NCBI RefSeq assembly: GCF_000344685.1
Contig: NW_006920411.1
Coordinates: 3,203,308 to 3,267,307, forward strand
Length of the DNA: 64,000 nt
Direction: 5' to 3'
Source of the DNA: Gloeophyllum trabeum ATCC 11539
Lineage: Eukaryota; Basidiomycota; Agaricomycetes; Gloeophyllales; Gloeophyllaceae
The notes beneath the pieces were generated by a model. That model was not told the origin of the DNA and did not search any database. It saw only the letters and a program-made list of their open reading frames with translations. Shown here piece after piece: positions 46,796 to 56,438 of this stretch (position 1 is its first letter; every line of letters starts with the position of its first letter). Both the position numbers and the translations under genes were made by a program.

Positions 46796-48196
46796 ATGGC
46801 AGACCTCCTGGATATAGGATCCCATAACTCCGCCCCTCTTCGTCTGACGTTGGTCATGGCTAGCTCGACCGCTGTTATCATCGCTCGAGACGGTTTACCA
46901 GCGGCGCAGGACAAGAGGACAGAACGTCAACGATTTGAGGAGGTCTGGAATGTTTTGAGAGATGACGTACTTGCCGATTTTCGAGGAAGAGGTATGCCTC
47001 AGGATGCGGTAGAGTGGTATGCACGAGTGCGTAGCACCTTAATGAACATAGGCCGGAGCAATCGTTGAAACCCTCCCGGCATAGAATATCGACCACAATA
47101 CCTCGGGAGGGAAACGTCTCCGAGGTCTCCTCGTGGTCGAGTCAGTTAAGATCTTGAGAGAGCGGATCCTCTCCGACAGCGAGTTCTTCCAAGCAGCAAT
47201 CTTAGGCTGGTGCGTGGAGTTGGTCAGTCATGCTCTTACGTATTTGGATACGAGTTTGACTGAAGCTATACAGTTACAAGCCTGGCTGTTGGTCGCGGAC
47301 GACGTGATGGACCACTCCGCAACTAGACGAGGCAAGCCGTGCTGGTACAAAATGCAAGGAGTCAACCTCATCGCCATTAACGACGCCTTCATGCTTGAGT
47401 CGGCGATATACTTCTTGCTGAAGAAATATTTCCGTCAGGAGTCCTACTATGTGGATCTCCTCGAGCTGTTTCAGGATGTGCGTACTCCCGCGTGTTATTC
47501 CTAGTACTATCATTGAGATGGCCCTTCTTTAGATCACGTATGAGACCGAGATGGGTCAACTTCTGGATCTGCTTACAGCCACAGAAAACTCGGACAAGGT
47601 CGACCTGAGCAAATTCTCGTTCGAAGGGTGATACCGTTGCCGATCTCGTATTGTTTGGTTGCATGTTCTCAATTTTCCACAGGTACCGACGCATAGCGAT
47701 ATACAAATCGGCCTTCTTCACAATCCATCTTCCAGTTGCACTCGCCATGGCAATGTGCAGGATCTCAGTGACTGATGAATCCCTACAGATCCTGCGAGAC
47801 CTCTCATGTGCTTTGGGAGAGTATGGCCAAATCCAAGACGATTTCCTTGATTATGCTGGTGATTCAGAGCACACAGGCAAGGTCGGGACGGATATTATCA
47901 ACAATAAATGCTCCTGGTGCATTATTACCGCACTTGCCCTTGCCACGCCGGAGCAGAGGTGGATATTAAAAGAGAACTATGGCCGGAAGGACGAACAGAG
48001 AGAGAGAAGGGTGCGCGAGGTGTTTGAAGAGCTGCGACTCCGGGAGCGGTACGCGGCTTATGAAGATGATGCTTATGAGAGGATTACGAGACTCATTGAG
48101 GCCATCCCAGAGGAAGCGGGAGGCGTACACAAACCTGGCTTGAAGCGCGACATATTTAAGGTACTTCTAGAGAAGATGTACAGAAGGACGAAGTAG
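46796..48196 (+). CDS. Farnesyl-diphosphate-synthase-type prenyltransferase, divergent
   Basis: Five exons (46796-47026, 47085-47222, 47274-47477, 47533-47627, 47683-48196) give 393 residues from ATG 46796, or about 373 from the ATG at 46856; typical fungal enzymes have about 350, so the later start may be the real one. It should condense DMAPP/GPP with IPP. The first Asp-rich motif is DDVMD (132-136) with [10 protein letters not shown] after it. The second is DDFLD (275-279) followed by GKVGTDI and NNKCSW; the C-terminus is KMYRRTK. Two places differ from housekeeping fungal FPP synthase: the IPP-binding loop usually GGKLNRG reads GGKRLRG (85-91), and the residues five and four before the first Asp motif, usually aromatic (Tyr/Phe-Phe), are Trp127 and Leu128. 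The latter pair controls product length in this family. It may be a paralogue with altered product rather than the ERG20 orthologue. Confidence 0.88.
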
Positions 48197-48570
48197 TAGT
48201 GTACATGAGCCAGAAGCTGGAGTGACGTAAAATCATCAAAATGAATCAAGCGATTCGTTGTCTATAATCTACTTCGCCGGCGTGGAAGTCGAAAGGAGAA
48301 TATCGCGAAGCTGCTGAGACTTGCAGAGCAAAGGATCTCTCAGGCGGGCGATAGAAGGAAATGACGGTCATAGAAAGTTTTACAGCATGCAGTGCGCCAT
48401 CACCATGTATCTGAGGTATCCTATGCTCGTCAACTTTTTCCTTTCCCAGTGTAAGGAATACCACCAGGAATGTGGGTGAAATCCCCTATGTGGAGGCTTC
48501 GAGATGAATAGATGGTAAACGTGCTGTGAATTTAGGTAGGAATACGCACAGCAGTAACACAAGGCACGAC
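48197..48570. other. Unresolved 3' region of membrane-protein gene
   Basis: Between the prenyl synthase stop and the last confident exon of the minus-strand membrane protein. It probably contains that gene's final exon, which could not be fixed. Confidence 0.4.
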
Positions 48571-49932
48571 ACTTGTAATCTTGAGGGGAGTTTGCTCCTG
48601 TCGCCACCGAAGTGAAGCCACCCACCATCATGCAGTTCAGCGTGCTTACCCATGGAAGACTGAGCCAGATGGCAAGGGAAAATATGACACTGGCTAGGTA
48701 CAAAGCGCCAGATTCAATTCTGGAAGCCATGTATACGTCAGTAGGAATCGACGGAATGGATGCCACGGACATCAGCTTCAAAAGAAAACTATAGGTCTTC
48801 CTGCACGCATAGGCGATCTCCCGCTGCGCTCGACTGACCCGCCATATCTTGACAGCTACACAAGTGTCCCAGGTCAAGCAGAACGTACTGTTTACAACTG
48901 TATTGCGGTTCGCTCACCTATGAGAGTAGTCGTATACAGATTTATTACGAGAGACGCGGTCCAACAGCAGACGCGGATGTAGCCCTCCCATTCTGATGTA
49001 CGGAGAAATGTTGCGGGAGGTTCGATCTGGGACAAAGGAGCGTTTAATCTTATCTTGAACAGGATAATGCACAGGGCAAGATCGGCCCATCCCAGGCCTC
49101 GGGGAAGCAGCATTAGTGGGGTACTTCGGGCGGTAAGATCCATACATACCAAACCCAACAATCAAGAACGTAATGGGTACTACCAGTACCGCAACTTTGC
49201 GGCAGCAGATGATGTGACAGCGCCAAATCTCGGGGAAAGGCTTAGCGTGACAGTTACTTTCAACAGAGATGCACGGACCACGAGCGCATCTGCTAGAAAA
49301 CTATGGCAGAACATCAGTGGCAATACTAAGTTTTAAGACTGTGTGTCTCACTTGCTAATGGCCATCAACGAAATCACTATACACCCCAAAAGATTCTATG
49401 TATCCTTCTCATGCAATGCAAACTGCGTCTCACCTGGGTAAGACCCGTCAGAGACCACTTCAGTGGTCAGGAACGCCATGAGGAAGGCTAATGTCACTGC
49501 CGCCGTGGATATCACAAACAGACTTATAATGGATAGAAACAAAACTTTGCGCGACGGCGACCGACTCCACCGGGACAACATGATGTAGAGGGATACAGAG
49601 AAGAACACGACGTGGCAACCTAAGGGAATAGCCCCTTGAATACGGAGAAGGTCGAGTGGGAGAAACCACGCACCGTAGAGCATACTGACGATCTCCAGAT
49701 GCACTAGGAGTTAGACTTCGATTACTTCCATGCCAGTACGAGGAATATTACCCATAGCCAGAGCACATTCCACTAAGAAGGAAAGATTCGTACGATAAGC
49801 GCAGAAGGCCAATAGGCACGGCATAGGATGACCAGACCTCTCGAAAGGAGAATCCACCCATTTATTGATGAATATCGCGAATCTTGCGGAGTAGAAGTCA
49901 GTAGGTAAAAGGCGCACGATCGAAGGAGACAT
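48571..49932 (-). CDS. Multi-pass fungal membrane protein, exons partly resolved
   Basis: Minus-strand exons that join in phase: 49932-49752 (ending LVECALAM), 49703-49674 (VHLEIVSMLY), 49619-49434 (CHVVFFSVSLYIMLSRW ... FLVISTAAVTLAFLM-like hydrophobic segments). Then come less certain exons near 49270 (SFLADALVV) and 49170 (VAVLVVPITFLIVGFG), an exon ending at 48918 (WTASLVINLYTTTLI), and 48855-48650 (AVKIWRVSRAQRE ... SRIESGALYLASVIFS). The order of hydrophobic helices and the SRIESGALY block match a common mushroom seven-helix-like family of unknown function, also distantly like the DUF6534 gene upstream. The start is tentative and the 3' end unresolved; damage cannot be excluded. Confidence 0.55.
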
Positions 49933-51531
49933 ACGCTTGCTTGCCGGCCCCTTATAACAAGTTCGCCGCTGGGTCCAAGACTAACTATGTGATTGCGGCT
50001 CAATTGTCTATGGTTCTGTTTCAATATCAGCACATCTCAAAATCAGTGCCAAGATAGATGGAGACAGCAGTGTAGGAAGAATGAGTGTCTGTTTAAGAAC
50101 ATTGAGTGTGGCGCGGGGACCAGGAGATCTACGAGAAGCGGACTCGAGGCATCGGGAGCGCTGCCTGATATCTTGAACAACTAATCAAGTATGACTGCAG
50201 CCACAGAAAGACACGACCCTGCAGCGGGGTCAGAACCAACCGACGAGTCACAACGTATATCTGCGACTGTCGCCAGGATCAGAAGTAATCGCACACAGAT
50301 CCGGTGGCTGAGCAAAGTCAAGACTCAAAAATGTCAAGGCCACAGTTACGCGTCCCGGTCAACCTTGGGCATCCAACTCTATTCTTCTCCACACGGCACC
50401 CTTTGCCAAGACTGTAGTATCCCTAGGCTTCGATAGATCGTCGCAGCCTTCGTCAGAGCATGAAAGCGTCAGGAATCCTGCGATGATCTGTCACGTATGC
50501 TCGCTTTCATCATCACTGGCATAGCACGCGCATCCGATGATGGCCCCATCAGATACCGTGGCAAGTGCGCAGTACTTCGGTAAACGCAAAAAGTTACATC
50601 ACCTTACATCTGAGGCGACGCCCTTCAGATTCGAGATGGTCGCATATGCACCAGAAGTGTGTAGTGCACGCAAGCCGTGATACCGAGCGCAGGTTAAGCA
50701 GAATAGAGCTTCGCATGTCCGCGTCCCAAGCATGGCTGAACAGTCGCGTTGGCTATACTGGCCATGTCGCGGCCATGCATTCAGACTGAGCATAGCAGAG
50801 ACATCAATCCGTATCAATTTTCGAAGGAAACCTCGCCTCAGTCAGGAAACCAATTCCTACTGTTGTTCCCGTTCCCGCGGGTATATATATAGTCCTCCAG
50901 AAGTCTAGGGTCTATAGAGGTCGGATAGGTCAATATAGACGGGGGAAACGGCAGCAGATACAGCAATATCTGGCAAGTCTTGCGCAGTAGCACGTTTGAA
51001 GCCCTCCTGCGTAGGGAACTGGAGAGGTTACCAGAGGGGGGAAAGCATCTTGCAGCTGCGAACACAACAAGACATCATTTCATACGCGGCGTGGACTTCG
51101 ATATCATCAACGCGAACGAATGGCCGTTGCGATCAGTGAGATAACCCCGCAATAGGACCATATGGTACACCTACGTATTGGTGCTTTCAGTAATGATGAA
51201 TTTTGTCGACGGAGTAGAGTATATCGACAGAAAACGCACATTATATTACTCTCTTGACTCAGTACTTCTCTAATCCTGGCTCTCCCCGGGTCGCATCGTA
51301 CATTGTCATCAACTTGCAATGGTTCACGTTCAGAAGTACGGCGAGAGAAACTCAATGATTTCCGTGTGACGCTCGATAGACGTTCTGGTGTATTAATAAT
51401 TGTAATCAGAGTCAGAAGGCATAGACCAAGTATGTACAGATGCGAGCAAGAGGCCAGTACCAATCGCGGTTTCGATTGCCATGGTCCACAAATGGATCAA
51501 CAGGAAGTAGGACCCCGGCATATGGGTACTG
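49933..51531. other. 1.6 kb without recognisable genes
   Basis: Short frames only; no RNA gene. A TATATATATA-like run lies near 50880. Nothing else supported. Confidence 0.45.
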
Positions 51532-52074
51532 ATGTTTGATCCTAAGTGCCCGATTTTCGGCCCTTATGGCCTCACACATTTGTCCGCCTCTAGGATCCGG
51601 GCAGCCCAAATTGGGCTGCTTATGTCCGCATAAGTGACCTATGCTCGGGCGCCCCCCGGTGTGTCCGCCAAACGGATCCAACCTCGAAACCGGCACACGC
51701 CCAACGCTGCAACGAGTAGATCGTGACATGATTACTCCGGGATATTGTATTTCAGTCTTCCTAAGATCCACCACTGTCTCCAAAGCTTGCATTTCATTCA
51801 CCGTTGCTGAGGATATACCTGGATATACACGAGACGAGCTGACAGTTGACTGAGAAGCATAAGAGACACCACTCAACCTAGTACAAGGACTACTGGGTGT
51901 GACACTTCGACGACTTGGTATGTCCGCCAGGTGATCGGACACCAAGACCGGCAAGGCCCTTGTGTCCGCCGTGATATACCGGACATGGACCGAAATTTTG
52001 GGCTTTATGTCCGCCTAAATATCCGACATAGGGCCTCAAAATTGGCCGTTTATGTCCGCACTAGGATCAAACAT
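51532..52074. mobile_element. Non-autonomous TIR element with phased TGTCCGC repeats
   Basis: Bounded by inverted repeats ATGTTTGATCCTAAGTGC (51532-51549) and, inverted, GCACTAGGATCAAACAT (52058-52074), differing by one base of length. Inside, seven direct copies of TGTCCGC begin at 51581, 51623, 51662, 51921, 51963, 52008 and 52053, spaced 39-45 bp within each group, with inverted CCGGACA-like copies between them. A perfect 9 bp palindrome (GCAGCCCAA-A-TTGGGCTGC) lies at 51601-51619. No transposase is coded. Ends plus subterminal repeat arrays suggest a DNA transposon derivative; target duplications are not clear, so the superfamily is open. Part is repeated after the second gap. Confidence 0.65.
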
Positions 52075-52443
52075 ATATACCAGTATGCCGGGGTCTTCAG
52101 GAAGTCCACGGGCTGAACCGGTAAAAGCCGAGTTGTCTCACGTCGCCATAAGCCCTTGCCTGCCCGATTGAAATGCCGCTGTCTTCCTCAAGTTGCAAGG
52201 GTGAAGCTTTTGTTCCTTGAGTGTCGGTATCATAACCAACGCAGAGTACGAATTTTTGCACATTTATTACACATATTCCCTTGCGTTGAGGTACCAACAC
52301 CGTAACACGCGAGGTATGAACTAATGTACGCCTGAACTCTCATTGGAGACATACTTATAACGCCGTATCAAGCACACAGGTCCGGATGAAAAGGCATCAA
52401 CGGGCGCACAATGGAACGCTTTGGAATCCACTCTGTTTATTGG
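51671..52443. repeat. Left copy of exact 773 bp gap-flanking duplication
   Basis: Identical as far as read to 53154-53926 (offset 1483) and ends at the first N. Most simply the end of one contig overlapping the next. Confidence 0.9.
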
Positions 52444-53153
52444 NNNNNNNNNNNNNNNNNNNNNNNNNNNNNNNNNNNNNNNNNNNNNNNNNNNNNNNNN
52501 NNNNNNNNNNNNNNNNNNNNNNNNNNNNNNNNNNNNNNNNNNNNNNNNNNNNNNNNNNNNNNNNNNNNNNNNNNNNNNNNNNNNNNNNNNNNNNNNNNNN
52601 NNNNNNNNNNNNNNNNNNNNNNNNNNNNNNNNNNNNNNNNNNNNNNNNNNNNNNNNNNNNNNNNNNNNNNNNNNNNNNNNNNNNNNNNNNNNNNNNNNNN
52701 NNNNNNNNNNNNNNNNNNNNNNNNNNNNNNNNNNNNNNNNNNNNNNNNNNNNNNNNNNNNNNNNNNNNNNNNNNNNNNNNNNNNNNNNNNNNNNNNNNNN
52801 NNNNNNNNNNNNNNNNNNNNNNNNNNNNNNNNNNNNNNNNNNNNNNNNNNNNNNNNNNNNNNNNNNNNNNNNNNNNNNNNNNNNNNNNNNNNNNNNNNNN
52901 NNNNNNNNNNNNNNNNNNNNNNNNNNNNNNNNNNNNNNNNNNNNNNNNNNNNNNNNNNNNNNNNNNNNNNNNNNNNNNNNNNNNNNNNNNNNNNNNNNNN
53001 NNNNNNNNNNNNNNNNNNNNNNNNNNNNNNNNNNNNNNNNNNNNNNNNNNNNNNNNNNNNNNNNNNNNNNNNNNNNNNNNNNNNNNNNNNNNNNNNNNNN
53101 NNNNNNNNNNNNNNNNNNNNNNNNNNNNNNNNNNNNNNNNNNNNNNNNNNNNN
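52444..53153. other. Assembly gap (710 N)
   Basis: Run of 710 N between the two copies of the 773 bp repeat. Frames across it are artefacts. Confidence 0.98.
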
Positions 53154-53926
53154 AACGGATCCAACCTCGAAACCGGCACACGCCCAACGCTGCAACGAGT
53201 AGATCGTGACATGATTACTCCGGGATATTGTATTTCAGTCTTCCTAAGATCCACCACTGTCTCCAAAGCTTGCATTTCATTCACCGTTGCTGAGGATATA
53301 CCTGGATATACACGAGACGAGCTGACAGTTGACTGAGAAGCATAAGAGACACCACTCAACCTAGTACAAGGACTACTGGGTGTGACACTTCGACGACTTG
53401 GTATGTCCGCCAGGTGATCGGACACCAAGACCGGCAAGGCCCTTGTGTCCGCCGTGATATACCGGACATGGACCGAAATTTTGGGCTTTATGTCCGCCTA
53501 AATATCCGACATAGGGCCTCAAAATTGGCCGTTTATGTCCGCACTAGGATCAAACATATATACCAGTATGCCGGGGTCTTCAGGAAGTCCACGGGCTGAA
53601 CCGGTAAAAGCCGAGTTGTCTCACGTCGCCATAAGCCCTTGCCTGCCCGATTGAAATGCCGCTGTCTTCCTCAAGTTGCAAGGGTGAAGCTTTTGTTCCT
53701 TGAGTGTCGGTATCATAACCAACGCAGAGTACGAATTTTTGCACATTTATTACACATATTCCCTTGCGTTGAGGTACCAACACCGTAACACGCGAGGTAT
53801 GAACTAATGTACGCCTGAACTCTCATTGGAGACATACTTATAACGCCGTATCAAGCACACAGGTCCGGATGAAAAGGCATCAACGGGCGCACAATGGAAC
53901 GCTTTGGAATCCACTCTGTTTATTGG
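53154..53926. repeat. Right copy of exact 773 bp gap-flanking duplication
   Basis: Repeats 51671-52443 without visible difference. It starts inside the TIR element, so its left end lacks the left terminal repeat. The sequence then continues uniquely into the promoter of the flavoprotein gene. Confidence 0.9.
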
Positions 53927-54052
53927 GAATTTTCGCACCAAAATGTGAGAGGCTAGCCTTGTGCTCACGCGACTTGTGAGGTGGGCTCTGGCTTTGACCG
54001 CAAAGGTACTCACTCTCTCGACGGTCAATAATGATGGCGTCGGTACAAGAGG

Positions 54053-54060
54053 TTATATAA
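54053..54060 (+). promoter_or_regulatory. TATA box of flavoprotein gene
   Basis: TTATATAA about 52 bp before the ATG at 54112, in the short leader after the duplicated block. Confidence 0.5.
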
Positions 54061-54111
54061 TTTTGCTGTTATCTCCCGAGGCAGCAAATCCTCCATAGCA
54101 TATCCTACGCC

Positions 54112-56116
54112 ATGAAAGTCAAGCTGCTCCCTTCCAACCGGATCACGCCCGAGCTCGACCAGACACCCGACCTGGCGACGGACCAGTCGGCCGGCACGTC
54201 TACCGCAGCCTCCAGCCCATCAACTCCCCCAAGCTCCGACGTAGAAGACCATGCCCGACGCGATGCAGACGTATTCTACGACCTGGTAGTCATCGGCTCC
54301 GGGCCCGCCGCTCTTGCCTTGGTCTCGCGGATCTTCGAGGTGCGCCCCGCAGCTCTGTACACCGAAGGCGAACGTCGGCACCTGCACTGGCTTTCTCTCA
54401 GGAATGACGCGGCTCTCATTCCCTCGCGTAATGGTCGTAAGCGTAAAGTTGGCTCCACGAAGCCCGCGGGGAGCCACCCGCGCCCAGGTAAAGGTTTCCG
54501 CATCCTCATAATCGACAAGCTTGGTGGCTGGCTGGAACACTGGCGCGTATTATTCCGCGCATACCGTATCCCGTACCTCCGCTCGCCCATGTTCTTCCAC
54601 CTCGACCCGTCAGACTTTGACGCTCTCCTCGCGTATGCACAGCGTGAGGAGCGCTCGCAGGAGGGCTGCATTGACGAGATCGTCGACGCGTGCTGCCGGC
54701 CTATGGTCGGTGAAGGGCAAGATCTTGTCCGCGGACTATCAGAGCTCATTGCTATTCCCGGGGTGGTGGGCAGCGAGAAGTCGAAACACCGCATGAAGAC
54801 CGAACGGAAAGGTAAACGAATTTCGGCGATGGGTCCACCGGTCAACGAGCTAGGGCGTAGGGATTACTTCACGCCCTCCAGCGCTCTATTCGAGGACTTT
54901 GTCGATGAGAGCGTCGTACGCAGGTACGGACTCGAGGGTGAGTGGAAGACAATGGCGGAGCTCCTTGATGCCGAGCCCGGAGAGGACATCGACCGGCCTC
55001 CAGTCGACCTTGTCAAAGGCAGTGTGAGCCGCTTAGAGTGGGACGATGAGGGCGAGGACGTTGGGGTCGGGGTCGAGGGCCCGCAGTTCAGGGTCTGTCT
55101 CGACGACGGGTCGATGGTAGTGGCCAAAGCAGTCGTATCTGCCGTCGGTACCGGTGGCATACCTAACATCCCACCGTACTTGCATCCCCCAGACGACAAA
55201 CATTCCCAGCCATGGGGGCGTGGGTGGGCCCACTCGGCTGCCCTCGCAAACCCGGCATTCCGCTTACCCCGGCCGTCCAAGACCCGGCGCCTGCTCGTCA
55301 TCGGCGGCGGGCTCACGTCCGCGCAGCTCGTGCCGCTCACGCTCGCGCACGGGTACGAGCACGTCACGCTGGTCATGCGCGGGCACCTCAAGGTCAAGCC
55401 GTTCGACTTCGACCTGGAGTGGGTCGGCCGCTACGCGAATATCGAGAAGATGCGGTTCTGGCAGCTGGACAACGTCGAGGACCGCGCGAGGATGATGCGC
55501 GAGGCGCGGAACGGCGGGAGCATCAACCCCGTGTATGCGCGCGTGTTGAAGAAGTTGCAGGAGCAGGGCAAGGCGAGGGTCCTCACGCATACGGTGGTCG
55601 ATGCCGTGGAGTGGATCAATGGTGCGTGGTGTGTCAAGCTGGCGTCCTGCGTACCCGGGGGGTGAGCGGAGTACGCGATCGTACGACTTCATTCTCTCTG
55701 CGACGGAAGCTCAACTCGGTTTCTCCTCTTTGCCGTTTGTGCGTGACTTCAGCAAGAAGCACCCAATTAAGGAGTTTGGAGGGCTGCCTGTCTTGACGGC
55801 GGATCTGCAATACACCAAAGACATCCCTCTCTTCTGTGTTGGTGCATATTCTGCTATTCAGGTACGAATACACTCTCAATGGCTGTCCGATTCTGACTTG
55901 AACTGCCACGGCGGATTTCAGATGGGTCCTGGCGCGTTCAACCTCGGAGGGATGCGCGAAGCTGCCGATCGAGTGGCCGCACGTCTGGACGACTTGATCA
56001 AGCCACCGGCAGCCGGTAATCGTATGCAAGTGGAAACTGGGACAGTAGAAGAAGGTCGACCGCACAAACAGGACTTCTCGTACTTCGGATTCGACGCCCT
56101 GCCGGTGGAGGTTTAA
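54112..56116 (+). CDS. FAD/NAD(P)-dependent oxidoreductase (N-hydroxylase/OSGIN-like), one-base frame break
   Basis: The first exon opens at 54112 and has an N-terminal disordered stretch, then VVIGSGPAALAL (GxGxxA FAD site, residues 59-70). WLEHWRVLFRAYRIPYLRSP and MFFHLDPSDFDALLAYA recall the flavin monooxygenase group that includes lysine/ornithine N-hydroxylases and OSGIN-type proteins. RRLLVIGGGLTSAQLVPL is the NAD(P) site, with FDFDLEWVGRY after it. The frame breaks at a run of six G (55657-55662): with five G it reads on through SYDFILSATEAQLGF to intron 55862-55921 (GTACGA...CAG, 60 bp, no stop) and the final exon GPGAFNLGGMREAADRV, total 647 residues. A homopolymer sequencing error is the likely cause; a real frameshift would remove the last 130 residues. 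Substrate unknown. Confidence 0.8.
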
Positions 56117-56438
56117 GTCGTTTTTGAATAGGTCACGGCATTATGCCAATCCATTGTCTCTTCCACTGCACTACTCCGTCGTGTAACGTCCCATCTGTAC
56201 TTAGAATGTACGTCTGCATTTCAGAGTACTAACCACTCAGCGATGTAACACCCATTTCATCGGCATCTACCTTTTTGAGTGTTTCCAAGTCAGACCGGAC
56301 CGCCTTTCCAGCATCGATGAACCCAACGGTCTGACCCTTTGGCGCAATATCGCAGAGTCATGAGTTCAAGCATCGTTGGCAACTACATGTCGTTATGTCT
56401 GTTCCTAAGGAGGCAGGGAAATCAGGATGGTCAGAGGA
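56117..56438. other. Short intergenic between convergent genes
   Basis: About 320 bp of 3' flanking sequence of the flavoprotein gene (plus) and the unrecognised gene on the minus strand. No gene seen. Confidence 0.55.

Noticed and set aside
52321..53437. Long open frames across the second N run
   Set aside because: Same reason: open only because Ns contain no stops.
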